Shown: positions 21,855 through 33,732 of the stretch, piece after piece | Position numbering within the stretch: position 1 is the first letter of the stretch | Layout: every line of letters begins with the position of its first letter | Assembly (NCBI GenBank): GCA_033816765.1 | Contig: CM066293.1 | Location: forward strand, 1,798,001 to 1,862,000 | DNA length: 64,000 nt | From: Nothopassalora personata | Taxonomy: Eukaryota; Ascomycota; Dothideomycetes; Mycosphaerellales; Mycosphaerellaceae | Reading direction: 5' to 3' | Program-made: the position numbers and the translations under genes | The notes under the pieces: generated by a model | Database searches by the model: none | What the model saw: only the letters and a program-made list of their open reading frames with translations | What the model was told of the DNA's origin: nothing

Positions 21855-22376
21855 TTGGCGCATCCATCAGCATTATTATCGCTCATAGCCAAGCCAAGCC
21901 AGTGGGAGCTGCTCCCACTTGATCGCTGGGCACGACGCGACTACCTTTTGTATGGACTGGACTGTGATGGGAACTTGACTCTTATGCCGAGAATGCTTTT
22001 GGACTTTCTTCCTGACTTGTTTGTGGCCGTTCTTGAGCGTTGACTGAACTACCCACCGAGAAGGGCATATTGACACGAAGACTCTGATGACGTCTGCTTG
22101 GCTAGAGTCGTCTTGCAGTCCAGCTAGTTGTCCATCTAAGGTCGAGTCGTCTGCTGATGCTTTAGCACGCTGGTCTTGCTCGCCTGCAGCGGCATCACTG
22201 AGTACGAAAGAGCCATCGCCAAAGTCTTCGGTTTTGTGGCCCTGCGCGAAGGGGACTTGTGGTGCGACATGGTACGGCGTATGGAGTTGCTGTCGGACTT
22301 TCCTGACCGCGCAGAGCTGCACTGTCCAGATTTTGTAGCTACGGGGTTCGTTCTGGTATGTCGTATGATTTAGCTT
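21855..22376 (+). pseudogene. Possible decayed gene at the edge of the repeat island
   Basis: Two plus-strand frames have protein-like text: WARRDYLLYGLDCDGNLTLM ending LLDFLPDLFVAVLER (stop at 22043), and further on ERAIAKVFGFVALREGDLWC through VRRMELLSDFPDRAEL to a stop near 22373. They are in different frames, separated by about 130 bases without a usable intron pair that I can confirm. No family is recognised. The base composition is that of normal genes, not RIP-mutated. It may be a real spliced gene instead. Confidence 0.3.
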
Positions 22377-22430
22377 CTGATGTAAGTGATGTCCAGACCC
22401 AAGCTGCAAGCCTCAAAACTTCTAAAAGCG

Positions 22431-22638
22431 CTCTTCAGTATTGTAGATAGGTATTTTGACGAGTACAAGCTTCCAGATTGAAACAATAGGGTGGATTAGT
22501 AACCCTTATAAATTGCATATAGGTGTAAGACTATCTGGCTATAGAAACAGTGTAATATAGGGTATATATACTAAGTTCTAACTAATATAGCTACTAGTTA
22601 CCTAATTTATAATACTCCCCCTTTAGACTAACTACTAT
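22431..22638. other. Left edge of island, unassigned
   Basis: AT-rich, TpA-rich DNA between normal sequence and the first LTR. No repeat partner within the window was recognised. Confidence 0.4.
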
Positions 22639-22643
22639 AAAGG

Positions 22644-22805
22644 TGTAAGGGGCGGGCCCCTGTTTCTTAGCATAGGCTACGCCTGTGCGTTCGGATTGCT
22701 TTCCGACACCTTTTCTTCGGACAGCGTGTAACTTCCCCTTTCTTCTATATCGAACTTATTACAAACTTTATAGAACTTTAGTGTATACGTCGTTTACCCG
22801 TGACA
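22644..22805 (+). repeat. Element 1, 5' LTR
   Basis: 162 bp, begins TGTAAGGGGCGG and ends GTGACA. It contains ATCGAACTTA (22749-22758), complementary to the sequence just after the LTR. Confidence 0.93.
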
Positions 22806-22806
22806 T

Positions 22807-22816
22807 TAAGTTCGAT
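22807..22816 (+). promoter_or_regulatory. Element 1, putative self-priming primer-binding site
   Basis: TAAGTTCGAT one base after the 5' LTR is the exact reverse complement of ATCGAACTTA inside the LTR (22749-22758, repeated in the 3' LTR). In Tf1-type elements the 5' end of the RNA folds back and primes reverse transcription at such a site instead of a tRNA. No tRNA-3'-end complement (TGG start) is seen here. Mechanism is inference. Confidence 0.55.
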
Positions 22817-22956
22817 CTATTCGAATTAGCTAGACACCCACTATTAAAGAGACGGGATACGTAATAACGTCGCCGGGTAGCGAGAACCTCGGGACTAGTG
22901 CCCCGAATAAAAACTTCTAACTTATGCTTTAGCAACTGTACTAGCGATAGGAAGAG

Positions 22957-25900
22957 ATGCAAGCCGAGTTGATTACAACGCGCGCCGCTTTAAAAGAATC
23001 GGAAGACGCTCGACGTTAGTTAACACCTATAGTCTCGCTACTAGTTTATAATAAGACGACTACTAGTAACCTAATGAGACAGCTACTATAGACGCTAAAC
23101 GCCGCCGCGCCCTCGCCGCGTACCGGAGAAGAACCGTCGGGTCCTAGAGGTTAGAACCCCCCTTCCTAGGACGGTAAGGTAGAGACATTCCGCGATTACT
23201 TCTTAAGGTTAAAGAGCTCTTTTAGGGTGCGATCCGCCCTAAAACCGACGCTCTCTAAGGGGTATTACTAGGATGCGATTAACGATACCTTACTAGCGAG
23301 AGAGCGTACTAGGATGCGGTACTTCTAGGATAAGGGAGACGGCGAACTTAGGAAGGACCCCGTTACTTTCTTTACGTAACTCGAGAAAGTCTTCGGTAAT
23401 AGCAACGAGCGCGCTAAGGCCCTAGAGTAGCTTACTAAGATTAAACATACGAATGGTTAACCTTAGCACGATTACTAGATGAAATTCGACGGACTCCTAC
23501 TAAGCGCCGGCGGAGAGAACTAGAGCGACGACGCGAAGATTAGTTACTTACGTAACACCTTCTCGAACCCCGTTCGGATGTATACGGCGGCTATACCGAA
23601 AAAGGAGGACTACTACGAGTTTACGGGGGAGGTCAAACGGATTATAACTAACCTCGAGGACACGGACTAGTTTAAAATAGCCTACAAGAGGTAGAAGGAT
23701 AATAATAAGGACTCTAGTATAACCGCTATAGTTAATAACCGTTCTTTTACGAGAGCGGCTAGTAACTAGGTTAATGCCGATAGTAACACTATTATAGCAC
23801 TAACCCGGATAAGCGGAGGCCGCCCTAGAAGTTGTAGAGATCGGAAGGAGGATAAAGGGAGGTAGAGAGCAAAATAGGTAGATACCGCGGAGAGAGATCG
23901 TAGGCGTTAAGAATAGCTCTACTTCCGCTATAGAGCGAGCGGACATCGAGTGAAGGAATGCCCGTACGCCGTAGCAGTTAATCCTACTAGGATTAACGCG
24001 GCCTCGGTCGCGCCGATCCTAGAGGACGACGGGTTTAAGTCGGATCCCGGAGAGATAGGAAAAGACTAGCTCCTAGTCGAAAGATAGAACTAGGAGATAA
24101 AGAAGCACTAGTAAAGGGGTGGAACGTAGTTAAGAGTTCTATAAATGGGAATCTTATTCATACTAACGTACTCCTAAACGAAAGTTACGGAACGTTTACC
24201 CTTATCGATAAAGGATATATGTGCTACGCTATGATTAACGGAGACTTAGCGAAAGGCCTCGGTCTTACGTATGTTAGCAACGAGAGCCGTAGGGCTATAT
24301 GGTTTACGAAGGCGATACGGAACTCGATCGAAGGAGTAGTCGCCTTCCGTATAGAAATTACCGGGATCTACTAGGTAGTTTATGCTTATGTTATGTCTAA
24401 TCTAGACTTCCCTATAATCCTAGGGAACCCGTAGAAGGCGCATAATTAGATCCGGACCGCGCCTAAAAAGCGCCGGTACTACTATAGCTTAGTAAAGAAA
24501 TAGGTACCCGAAGGGCGTAACTACGAAGAACACGAGTCGGGTGAGCGTTTCGCTACGATTGCCGCGGCAACCGTAGAAGATATTAAGAAAGCCCTTAGTA
24601 AAAAGGAGCCGCCTACGCGAGAGGAACTTAAGAAGGGCTTACCTCTAGAACTTTAGGATATACTGCCGTTGTTTTCTACTAGGGAAGCTAATAAACTAGC
24701 TCTACACCGCGGCGACCTTAACTATAAGATCGAAATACGGACGAAAGCCGACGGAAGCCTAGAACTATTGCCCTAGGGACCGCTCTATAGCATGTCGAAA
24801 GACGAACTACTTATCCTCCGGAAGTCGCTAACGGAGCTGTAGCGTAAGGGTTACATTCGCCCTTCTACCTTAGAAGCGGCGGCTCCCGTCCTGTTCGTAA
24901 AGAAGCCCGGGGGAGGACTTAGGTTCTACTACGATTATAGAGTACTAAACTCGATTACTAAGTAGGACCGTTACCCGCTTCTATTAATCCCGGAAACTAT
25001 TCGGAACCTAACGGGCGCTAGATAGATTACGAAGGTTAACGTTATTACCGCATTCTATTACCTCCGGATAGCTCGAGGTAAAGAGTATAAGACGGCTTTT
25101 CGAACTAGATTCGGTCTATAGGAATAGCTAGTATGCCCGTTCGGTTTGTCCGGGGCCCCCGTAACATTCTAGCGGTACATTAACAGTTTATTACGGGACT
25201 ACCTAGACGACTTCGCCTCGGCCTACGCTAACGACGTCGTTATTTACTCCGACGGAACAAAAGAGGACCATTTCTAGAAGGTTCGCATCGTGCTCTAGAA
25301 GCTTTAGGACGGAGGCCTTTTCCTAGATCTAGGGAAGTATAAGTTTATATAGAAGAAGGTTAAGTACCTTAGGTTTATCGTACATGCCGACGGGATAGGA
25401 GTAGGACCCGACCCCGAAAAGGTAGTAGTAGTAAAGGACTAGAAGGCACTAGTTACCTAGAAGGAAGTGCGGCGGTTCTTAGGCTTCGCGAACTACTACC
25501 GAATGTTTATTCTAAAGTATTTAAAGCTCGCCGAGCCCTTAACGTCGCTAACCGGTAAGAATAAGGTGTTTTCCTAGGGAGATCGTTAGGCTAATGCGTT
25601 TAAGACCCTAAAGGACAAGTACTATAAAGTACTAGTTTTAGCCTACTAGAACCCGGAGCTCCCTACGTTTTTAGAGACGGACTGTAGCGGCTTTATGCTT
25701 AGAGGCGCCCTCCTATAAGAAAAGGACGGAGTCGTAAGACTAGTAGGATTCTACTCGAAGAAGCTTAATAAGGCTAAGATTAACTACGATATTCACGATA
25801 AGGAGATACTCGCGGTAGTGTCCTATCTTAAGGAATAGGCTCCCGAGTTAAAAACATATAGGCCCTTTATAATCTAGACGGACTATAAGAACCTAAAATA

Positions 25901-27870
25901 CTTTATAACGAAGAGACAGCTCTCCGAACGGTAGATCCGGTAGGTTAAGGAAGTTGTAAAGTTCTAGTTTTCACTAGTGTATAGGCCGGGTACCGAGGCG
26001 ATTGTGCCGGATGCCCTTTCTCGAAGGGAGTAGGATACGCTTAGGTAGGGCGACAAGTTATTACGGTATCGTAGATTTCTTAAACCGGACATCGTAAAGA
26101 ATTAGCCGGGCTCGAAGGTAGTAGACGCTAGCTCGACTATAAAGGTTTCGTTAGTACGAATCTTAGCTACGCAGTTCGAAGGACTATCCGCTATAGAAGA
26201 GGCGGATTTACCGGGCGCACTATAGGGACCCTTCTAAGACTAAGAGCTAAACGACCTCTAGGAAAGAACTATCGAGAAGGACAGCACGTTCTAAGCGGTA
26301 CACCGCGCGATTAAGGTAGGAGCGCGTTTACTTCCTAGCGAGGTGAAACTTAAGGTGTAAGTAGGTAACTATAGTATCGACCGTAACGGGTATCTTCGCT
26401 ACCGCGGTAGGATTTAGGTGCTTAGAGCTCCTAGTTCTACGGAGTCTGACTATAAGGAGGCGGATATAGCGATTCTATAGAACGACACCCTTCGAACTAA
26501 GCTAATCTAATCCGTGCACGATTCACCGGTGTACGGCTACCCTAGCCGGGACTCTATAGCATCGATACTAAGTCGTAACTTCTACTAGCCCCTATAGTCT
26601 AAGCACGTAAGGCAGTTCTTAAGGAACTGTAACTACTACGGTAGGAATAAGGTATAGAGAGAATAAAAACACGGCCTCCTACAACCCTTACCGGTCCCCG
26701 ACCGATTCTTCTAGGAGATCTCGATAGATTTCATAACGGACATGCCCAAGTCGTAAGGGAACACTTACCTCTAGGTAATTAAGGATCGACTAAGCAAGAC
26801 CGTCGTTTTAGAAGCAATGCCTACTATAAAAGCCGAGGACTACGCTAAACGGTTCTTAGACTACTAGGTAAGATACTATAGCCTCCCTTAAGCTATTACG
26901 AGTAACCGGGGTACTAACTAGACGAGCACCTTCTAGAGGACCTTCTATCGTTTAACCGGTATAAAATAGAGGCTTAGCTCCGCCTACTACTTATAAACCG
27001 ACGGAGGCCCGTAATAGTTAAACTAGGAAGTCTAGGCTTACCTTCGTAACTACATTAACTATAAGTAGTCCGACTAGAAACGCTAGCTCCCTACGGCGCA
27101 ACTTACTCTAAACGCGCGGTATTACGCTAGGCTAGGAATAAGCCCCTTCTTCGCGGTACACGGATACGAGGCACTATTACCCGTTTAGTTATAACCGGAT
27201 CTAGAGACCTCTTAGTTAGACGCCGCGTAACGGGCAACGCTATTCGTAGAAAGGATATAAAAGATCACGGACCTATGTTAGGCGAGCATAGCGGACGCCG
27301 CCTAAAAATAGGAGGACTACGCTAACCGGGATAGGAAGCCCGTACTAATCTATCGTGTAGGCGACAAAGTTTAGCTAGATCTACGTAACTATGTTACTAT
27401 ACGACTAAAGAAGAGCCTCGACCATAGATACGCGAAGTATACGGTAGTAGAAGTGATCTTACCGTTATCTATACGCTTATCTAGGATCCCCGACGGGATC
27501 TACCCGGTCTTCTATCCTAACTTACTACGACCTATAAGCTAAGACCCCTTACCTAGACAGGAGATTGATAACAAATAGCCGGACCCCATTATAATTTAGT
27601 CTTACGAGGAGTGGTAGGTGGAAGAGATCCTTTACGCTAGAACTAAGGCTAGAGGTAGAGGCCGAGTGCGCGAAGTCCTAGTAAAATGGACCGGATACTA
27701 CAAGCCTACGTAGGAACTATTAGGGTACCTCGCGGACACCGCGGCCGCGGATAACTTCGAGAGGAAATATAGTAACCTAATAACGCATAACGGACCGAAG
27801 GAGGCATAGGATACGAATAGAAGGGGGAAAAGGCGAAAAGGTAAGGATTACTAGGGATTTAGCGTAGATA
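22957..27870 (+). pseudogene. Element 1 gag-pol with chromodomain
   Basis: One long reading path, interrupted mainly by TAG/TAA. The zinc knuckle near 23925-23970 reads YRASGHRVKECPY with its first Cys mutated. Protease region near 24200 (TLIDKGYMCYAM). RT near 24860-25260 ([13 protein letters not shown], then YANDVVIYSD, where the catalytic Y-x-D-D has become Y-x-N-D). RNase H near 25670-26030 ending DALSRRE. Integrase about 26500-27400. A chromodomain near 27670-27730 (VLVKWTGYYKPT). Non-functional, but the original architecture is legible. Confidence 0.85.
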
Positions 27871-29263
27871 TAGGCGTTTAGGAAAAGGTAGGCGTTCTTT
27901 TAGGTTAGAGAGTCTTTTTAGGAGATAGAGAGAAGTAAGAAGGTATAGGTAAGTTTAAGAGCGTTTTATTTTAGCGGCGTCCGCCGTAAAAGTAGCGGAG
28001 CCCGATCCCTTTCGAGATAGCTATATACTGTAATAGCCCGGTCGCGGCCCGCGCGAAAGACGAGGGTACCCGAAGGCTAGTTAGTAGAGGCCGAGACCTA
28101 ACGCACGCGGCGCTAGCCTAGCTAGAGGTCGCGTAGGGCGCCCCCGGGACTAAGAGGTCGGTTAGCGATAGTTTTGTAACGGGGCCCGTAGTATATATAT
28201 CTACCTAAAGGTAAGCTAAGCGTTAGCTATAGTGCCTATAACCTTAGCGGCGACCGTACTAAAAGAATCGGTAAGCGCGTACAAAGAGGCGGGGGCCGTA
28301 AAAACTTACCGGGAGAGTACGCTAGTACGCTAGAGAGGCTTTAAAGCCTTCTAGGCTTTAAGGACGGCGCGGAGCTTAGTACGAGCGTCGTCGCTAAAAG
28401 ACCGTAAGCCGGTAGAAAAGTCGCGGAGGACGCTAGGGAGGATGCTTACGCGCGGTTCTAGTTAGTAGCGCGGGTCCACTTAGTATAGGCGGCGTAGGCG
28501 AGCTCCGGCCTAAAACGCGCGGTTAGCGATAATTTTCCTTCGGGGTCCGCGAGATACATATATGTCCTCGTAATGCTTACGATTAGTATTATAGGCCTAG
28601 TAGGCGCGCGCGGTTACGCCCTAATAATAATTAGCGGACCCCGATAAGAATAGGACGAGGACCGGTACTTACATACTAGGAGACGTAGTCTACGCTAGCG
28701 GAGGCGTAGGGGACGTAGTAGATGCGGCGATAGGCCATTTTATGCTAGGCTCCAGTTAGAATGTTTCGGTCTCCGTAGGAATTTATTCGGACTTACTTAA
28801 TGGTATTAATAGGAGATATAGTAGTAGTTTCTATTCACGGCATACTTTTAGTATCTATCGGAACCCGTAGGGAAAATGTCGTCTCCCTAAGCGATAGACA
28901 TAAGATGCGCGAATATGCCCCTAAGGCTAGAGACGCTTAGCTAGGGGGAAGGGGAGGGGCGACTTACGCGTACGGTTAGTAATGAGAAAAAGAAAGAAAA
29001 GAAAAAAGAGAACGAGAACCTAAAGATATGTCCTAGGCTCCTATTATTTACATATAACAATAGCTATTATCACTTAGTAGACAATAGCAAACCTTACACT
29101 TACCTAGGTAACAATACTTTGTCTCGGCGTCGGCGGGGCTAGATAATAAGGAAGAGAAGCTCGGGCACTTCCTATTGCGAGCCTAGTAAAAACACCTAGG
29201 ACAATAGGCTCTAGGGCGGAGCTATAACTAGGGGCGGCGGAGGAGGAAGGGGGGGGGGGGTAG
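27871..29263. other. Element 1, long 3' non-coding region and polypurine tract
   Basis: About 1.4 kb lies between the end of pol and the 3' LTR. It is GC-richer than the flanks and has no legible ORF on either strand. It ends in a polypurine tract (about 29230-29260). Unusually long for a Ty3 element; element 3 has a similar stretch. Confidence 0.6.
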
Positions 29264-29425
29264 TGTAAGGGGCGGGCCCCTATTTCTTAGTATAGGCTAT
29301 GCCTGTACGTTCGGATTGCTTTCCGACACCTTTTCTTCGGACAGCGTGTAACTTCCCCTTTCTTCTATATCGAACTTATTACAAACTTTATAGAACTTTA
29401 GTATATACGTCGTTCACCCGTAATA
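29264..29425 (+). repeat. Element 1, 3' LTR
   Basis: 162 bp, same length as the 5' LTR. Differences are transitions of RIP type, and the terminal CA has become TA. Followed by the AAAGG target duplication. Confidence 0.93.
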
Positions 29426-29771
29426 AAAGGTAGCCTAATTAACTTAATATTACCTATATTACTATATTAGTCTCGAACACCTTTACTAGCTTTAGATACT
29501 AGGTTCTCCGCTATAAGTAAGTATATACTAAGGATAGGGATCTTATTAGATCTACTTATATAAGAGATCCTTATAGACCTATTTTAAGTATATTTTAGCC
29601 TTATCTTTCTACTTTTAGAAGCAAATAGAAGGTTCTCTCGGCTTAAGAAGGCTCTTATAGCTAGGTAGTAGCGTATAGGCCTTATAGGTATATATAAAAG
29701 AAGCTAATTCTTTACTAAGTAACTCTCTCTACTTTATACTACTTTATACCTCTCTTACCCCCTCCTAGACC

Positions 29772-29846
29772 ACTATATATACTTATATATACTAATAACT
29801 ACTATATATACTTATATATACTAATAACTACTATATATATACTCTT
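29772..29846. repeat. 29-bp tandem repeat, about 2.5 copies
   Basis: The unit beginning ACTATATATACTTATATATA occurs at 29772, 29801 and (partial) 29830. It is AT-only apart from a few C, a simple minisatellite within RIP-mutated DNA. Confidence 0.85.
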
Positions 29847-29889
29847 AAAGCTTTTTAAGAAGCTTTAGTAAGGTATACTATATATATAA

Positions 29890-30480
29890 TAGTATTTTAA
29901 GGGTGTTTACTAACTTATAAGTAGTATTATAGTAGATATTATTAAGTAGACTCCTATAAACTAATTTAGTAATACTAGTAATATCTTTAGTAGTAGAACT
30001 AGCTCTAGTAATAGTAACGATCCTAATAAGCGTCCCCCTAGCAATAGTAGAAAGGGCCTACCTATATCTAGTAAGCTCTCTAAGCGTAAGACCCTTATTA
30101 AGGTACTTAGACTAGTTAAGTAGATTATCGATAGTAAGTATAAGATTACTAAGAGGAATATAACCTTATAGCTTACTATAGTATCTCTTAAGGTTACCTT
30201 CTATAAGAAGAAGCTTCTAACTACTAAAGGTAGTATTACTAACCTACTAAACTAGGGTTAGATTAACGTAGCTACTTAGGACTTCGATTGTATAATAGTC
30301 GACCCTTAAGGTTATATTACTAATACTATAACTATAAACCTTAATAGTAGTTAGAACTACCTTCCTACCTTATAAGCTTCCGCTATAGACTATCTTATTT
30401 AGTACTTCGGTAGCGCCTATAACCGCTATAAGGAGAGATCTAACCCTCCCTCCTCTAGCTACTATACTATTCTAGGATAG
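29890..30480 (+). pseudogene. RIP-mutated ORF of unknown identity
   Basis: A plus-strand frame with protein-like text: a Ser/Asn-rich start (SSRTSSSNSNDPNKRPPSNS), a Lys-rich segment (KRKTLIKVLRLVK), then SLKVTFYKKKLLTTKGSI and DYLIQYFGSAYNRYKERS. Internal stops are TAG or TAA at likely Gln codons. No TE domain is recognised. It could be a gag-like ORF of a further element or a host gene caught by RIP. Confidence 0.4.
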
Positions 30481-30703
30481 TATTAACGACTAATAGGTTA
30501 TGTTAACCTTAGGTTTAGAGGGGTCCCTTAGGTCCAACTTGCCCTAATTTCATTTAGGTTTAATTAGACATTTAGATAAGCTAGTAGGACCTAGTATAGC
30601 TATTAAGATATATACTACGTAGCTAAGCATTGTAAGCGTAGCATTAAGGTAACAATTCAATTTATACCTCTCGAGTAGAGGGCATAGGGGTTTAGGTCCG
30701 CTA
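30481..30703 (+). repeat. Element 4, 5' LTR, left part
   Basis: Matches 57708-57930 closely over its length. Interrupted by element 2, whose CGCTA target duplication is at 30699-30703 and 34142-34146. Confidence 0.88.
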
Positions 30704-31135
30704 TGTTATTATCTCGTTCTAGGGCTAGTCTTAAAGGAGAGATAAGTTAAGTCACGTGGCGGTATTCTTTAGAGAGGCTAAAGCAAGCTAAGCGAAGATG
30801 AATAATAGGAATAAGAGTTATATTCCAATTAGTAAGATAGTAACATAAGTTAAACGCATTAGAACTATAAGGGTTTCTAGCGTTCCTAAATATAAAGGAG
30901 GCTTATATGCTATCCGGTGTTAGGCGTCCGTCTATCTACTCGACCGGTAGCCTAGTCGTGCGGTCGTGTACGTCTATACGCTACTTCTACGGTCGTATTT
31001 GACTATACACTAAGCGCGCGGTCGTGTACGTAACCCGGACGTAGGGTCCCTTTCTCTTCCTAGCGATTAGTTCTTATCTTCTAATTCTTCCTCCCTATGC
31101 TACGTCCTATACCGTCCTTTATCCGAACCGTAACA
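30704..31135 (-). repeat. Element 2, 3' LTR
   Basis: 432 bp, TG..CA on both strands, nearly identical to 33733-34141 (which lacks the first about 22 bases of this copy). Confidence 0.9.
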
Positions 31136-31275
31136 CTATCCCCCTTCCTACTAAAACTCGTCCTCGAGTTTTCTTTCTTCTCCTATAAGTTCCTATCTTT
31201 TTATTATAAGCGGCGAGTAGCTAACACGTTAGGAGCGCCGCGAACGTTAAGCACTAGGCATCGAAGCCGAGGGCC

Positions 31276-31850
31276 GCGAGATGCTATCCCTATGTTCTAG
31301 TTGTCGAAAGGCTAGAGTGCCTAAAGGAAAGAAGAGTCCTCGTTACGTAGTGGATGTACGCTTTAGGTATTATTCGGAGTGCGTTCGTAAGGGTATTAAG
31401 TGTAACGTAACTATTACGTAGACTAAGTAGGAGCGGCTTCGCAACTAGCGTCGAAAGCTAAAGCGAGAGCTTAATAAGGCTAAAGAGAAGGTAATAGAGG
31501 CGATGTTAAAGGTGCATCGTCTTAGGAAATAGCTACGCGTTACTAAGGATAGGGAGGAAAAGGCGATAGTAAAGGATTTCGAGGATCTTCGCAGTTTACC
31601 GAGCGTAGGTGTCGATGCCCTTTCCGCGCCTTCGTCCTATCTTCTCGTTCCTAAAGGTACCCCCGAAGAGCTAGAGGGGGTTTTCTAGATGTCGATTCCT
31701 TCCTAGGAGGACCTTTCGATAATTCCGGATAATACCCTCTAGTTATATCCGACCCTTAAGGAAGCCGTAGTAGCTTCTTCGAGCGCTAGTCCCTCTAGTA
31801 GATAGGTGTTAGTTTCTTATAGGAGATATGTTTATATAAGTTCTCCGTTT
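31276..31850 (+). pseudogene. Accessory ORF of element 2: Cys-rich motif plus coiled coil
   Basis: A plus-strand frame, convergent to pol, starting near the ATG at 31280. It opens with a Cys motif (MLSLCSSCRKARVPKGKK, then YSECVRKGIKCNV). The spacing C-x2-C .. C-x2-C .. C, with some Cys probably lost as Tyr through RIP, suggests zinc binding. A long charged helix follows (RRKLKRELNKAKEKVIEAML, KVHRLRK), then an acidic Pro/Ser-rich tail (PSVGVDALSAPSSYLLVPKG). Internal stops are TAG at likely Gln/Trp codons. The same protein type is found in the same place and orientation in element 6, so it belongs to the element family and is not host read-through. A nucleic-acid-binding or silencing-antagonist role is speculation. 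Confidence 0.65.
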
Positions 31851-31863
31851 CCCTTATTAAGCC

Positions 31864-31940
31864 TAGTTATGTAGCTTAGTAGTAGAGTGTAAGCTGTCTA
31901 CACTCTTAAAGTCGTAGGTTCGATTCCTACTCTAGCTACT
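31864..31940 (+). other. tRNA-like sequence in element 2
   Basis: A D-arm-like block (AGCTTAGTAGTAGAG) and a perfect T-arm (GTAGG-TTCGATT-CCTAC) are present at tRNA spacing, directly downstream of the accessory ORF. The acceptor stem is poor and the anticodon arm is not canonical; instead AGAGTGTA and TACACTCT form an 8-bp stem. It resembles a RIP-mutated tRNA-derived sequence with A- and B-box-like segments, not a working tRNA gene. Confidence 0.5.
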
Positions 31941-31989
31941 TTCTAGTAGATTAGTCTCTAGCGCGGGGGTTAGTCTACTAGACCGTTTT

Positions 31990-33725
31990 TTGTACTCCTA
32001 GAGCCTTTACTAACAGTTTTGTAGGTTCCTTTCTAGTTCCTAGGTATTTTCTAATTCGTCGTATCCTTTCTACTTAATAAGGTATTACTAACCTTTCTTA
32101 TCTAGGATTTTTTCGACTTTAAATTCGTTTTCTACTTCCGGCTCGAAATAGAAGCTCTCCTAGTAAGGTGTTTCGGCGTCCGCTAGTTCTAGCTTAGAGA
32201 TGTAGAAGACTAGGTAGATTTTAGCGTCGGGTAGTAGTCGTAGGCGGTAGTTAACTGGTCCTATAACTTTGTCGATAAAAAATAGTCCGACCTTAACGTA
32301 ATCTAGTTTCTTAGTCTATCTTCTTATTCTTAAGTTTTTTATAAGGAGATAGACCTTATCCCCCTCTTTTAGCAGAGGTGCTATTTTTCTCGTGTCCTAC
32401 CATTATCGAGACAGTTTTCGTTATGCATCTTCGATCGCCTTACGTGTTTCTTTATACACTTCCTTAAGAGTATCCGTCGTTACGATTGCTCTTTCGGCTT
32501 GTAGGTAAGATCTAGGTGTTCTAAATAGGTTAGGATCTTTACTAAAGTTCATATAAAATGGTGTCGTTAAAGTTGTCTCTAATTTGTAGTTGTTTAGTAC
32601 AATCTACGCTATTAGCAGTAATAAGACCTAGTTGTCTTATGCATAATTAATGTAGTGTCGTAGGTATTGTTCTAGCGTTTAATTCATCCTTTCGGTTTGT
32701 CCGTCTATTTCCGGATAATATGCTATTAATAGCTTATGTTTAATTCCGATCGTTCCTATAAGCGTCTTCTAGTAGTTTAATGTAAATAGCTTATCTCTAT
32801 CCGTTATAAACGCTTAAGGGAATCCGTAGTATCGGATAAGTCTATCTAGTACGAGGTATCCGAGCTACTCTACATTGTACGTTTCCGATGTAGGAATAAA
32901 GTGTGCGTATTTCGTAAGTCTATTAACTATAACTAGTATTATGTCGTATAGTTGTTTCGTAATTTAATCTCTTAACGGTGGGAGTTTCGTAATAAAGTCT
33001 ATTATGACTTCGTCCTATAGTTTTGTCGGTAGTGCCCTAAACTGTAGGTAACCGTATTTTGCATGTCTCGTAGCCTTGTTTCGTTAGCAGTGTACGCATT
33101 GTTTAATGTAGCGTAACACCTTAAGTCTTATCTATAGAAATGAGAAACTACGTTATATTAGGTCTATTGTCTTTAAAGTTCTAGGGTGTCTATAAGTTAG
33201 TCCGTCGTAATATTGTCGTATGCATTCTTCTTCTCGATCCTTAGGTACTTAGTATTTCCCTTACGATATAGGGAATTGTTCGTCCCTATCGCCTAATATC
33301 CGTACGATGTTATTAAATTCTCTTATATTAGTACTAAGACTTCCGTCGGGGTTCGTCTTTAATATTTTATGTTGTACTAGTTCTTTTCCTTCTATGTAGT
33401 CGCTTCTTCGGCTTAGCGCGTCGGCGCGGCCGTTCTCTCGTCCTAGAGTATATTTAATTTCGAACTTATACTGTCCTAGTAGCTCCGACTAGCGGGCTTG
33501 CCTTCGGGTAAGTTCTTTCGTCGTCGTAAAGTACGTAAGATTCTTATAGTTAGAAAGAATCGTTAACTTTAGTAGGCCCTCGATATATACTCTCTAATGT
33601 TACATAGTAGTAACAATAGCTAGAAGCTCTTTATTATAGATGTCGTAGTTCTATTCCGCTATAGTCATTTTCCGGGAGTAATAGGCTACTAGGTGTCTCT
33701 ACCCGTCGTGTGTCTATGTTAGATA
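31990..33725 (-). pseudogene. Element 2 RNase H-integrase-chromodomain remnant
   Basis: Read on the minus strand. RNase H near 33710-33400 (HLVAYYSRKMTIAE, YFTTTKELTRRQAR, FEIKYTLGRENGRADALSRR). Integrase follows, with HCxxC-type finger text (IKQCVHC), DFITKLPP and the core up to about 32480. The C-terminus has NYRLRLLPDAKIYLVFYIS and a chromodomain-like YLIK-KGYDELENT near 32080. The frame begins in RNase H at the LTR border, so everything upstream is deleted. It is fairly open, with scattered TAG stops. Confidence 0.85.
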
Positions 33726-33732
33726 CGCGCCT

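Larger units (their letters stand above)
22644..29425 (+). mobile_element. Element 1: complete Ty3/Gypsy chromovirus, RIP-inactivated
   Basis: A full-length LTR element of 6782 bp. Its two 162-bp LTRs differ at about eight positions, all transitions, and it is flanked by a perfect 5-bp target duplication AAAGG (22639-22643 and 29426-29430). A polypurine tract (GGAGGAAGGGG..) abuts the 3' LTR. The internal region encodes gag, protease, RT, RNase H, integrase and a terminal chromodomain, as in chromoviruses that target heterochromatin. Stops at former Gln and Trp codons make it non-functional. Confidence 0.93.
29431..30480. other. AT-rich stretch between elements, with coding remnant
   Basis: RIP-mutated DNA separating element 1 from the large element. 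It contains a 29-bp tandem repeat and, from about 29890 to 30480 on the plus strand, a frame that reads as protein if TAG/TAA are taken as former Gln. It cannot be assigned to an LTR pair in this window. Confidence 0.5.

Noticed and set aside
29772..29846. CRISPR-like array
   Set aside because: Units are contiguous with no spacers, AT-only, and the genome is fungal.
31864..31940. Functional tRNA gene
   Set aside because: Acceptor pairing is poor, the anticodon arm is not canonical, and the sequence lies within a RIP-mutated element.
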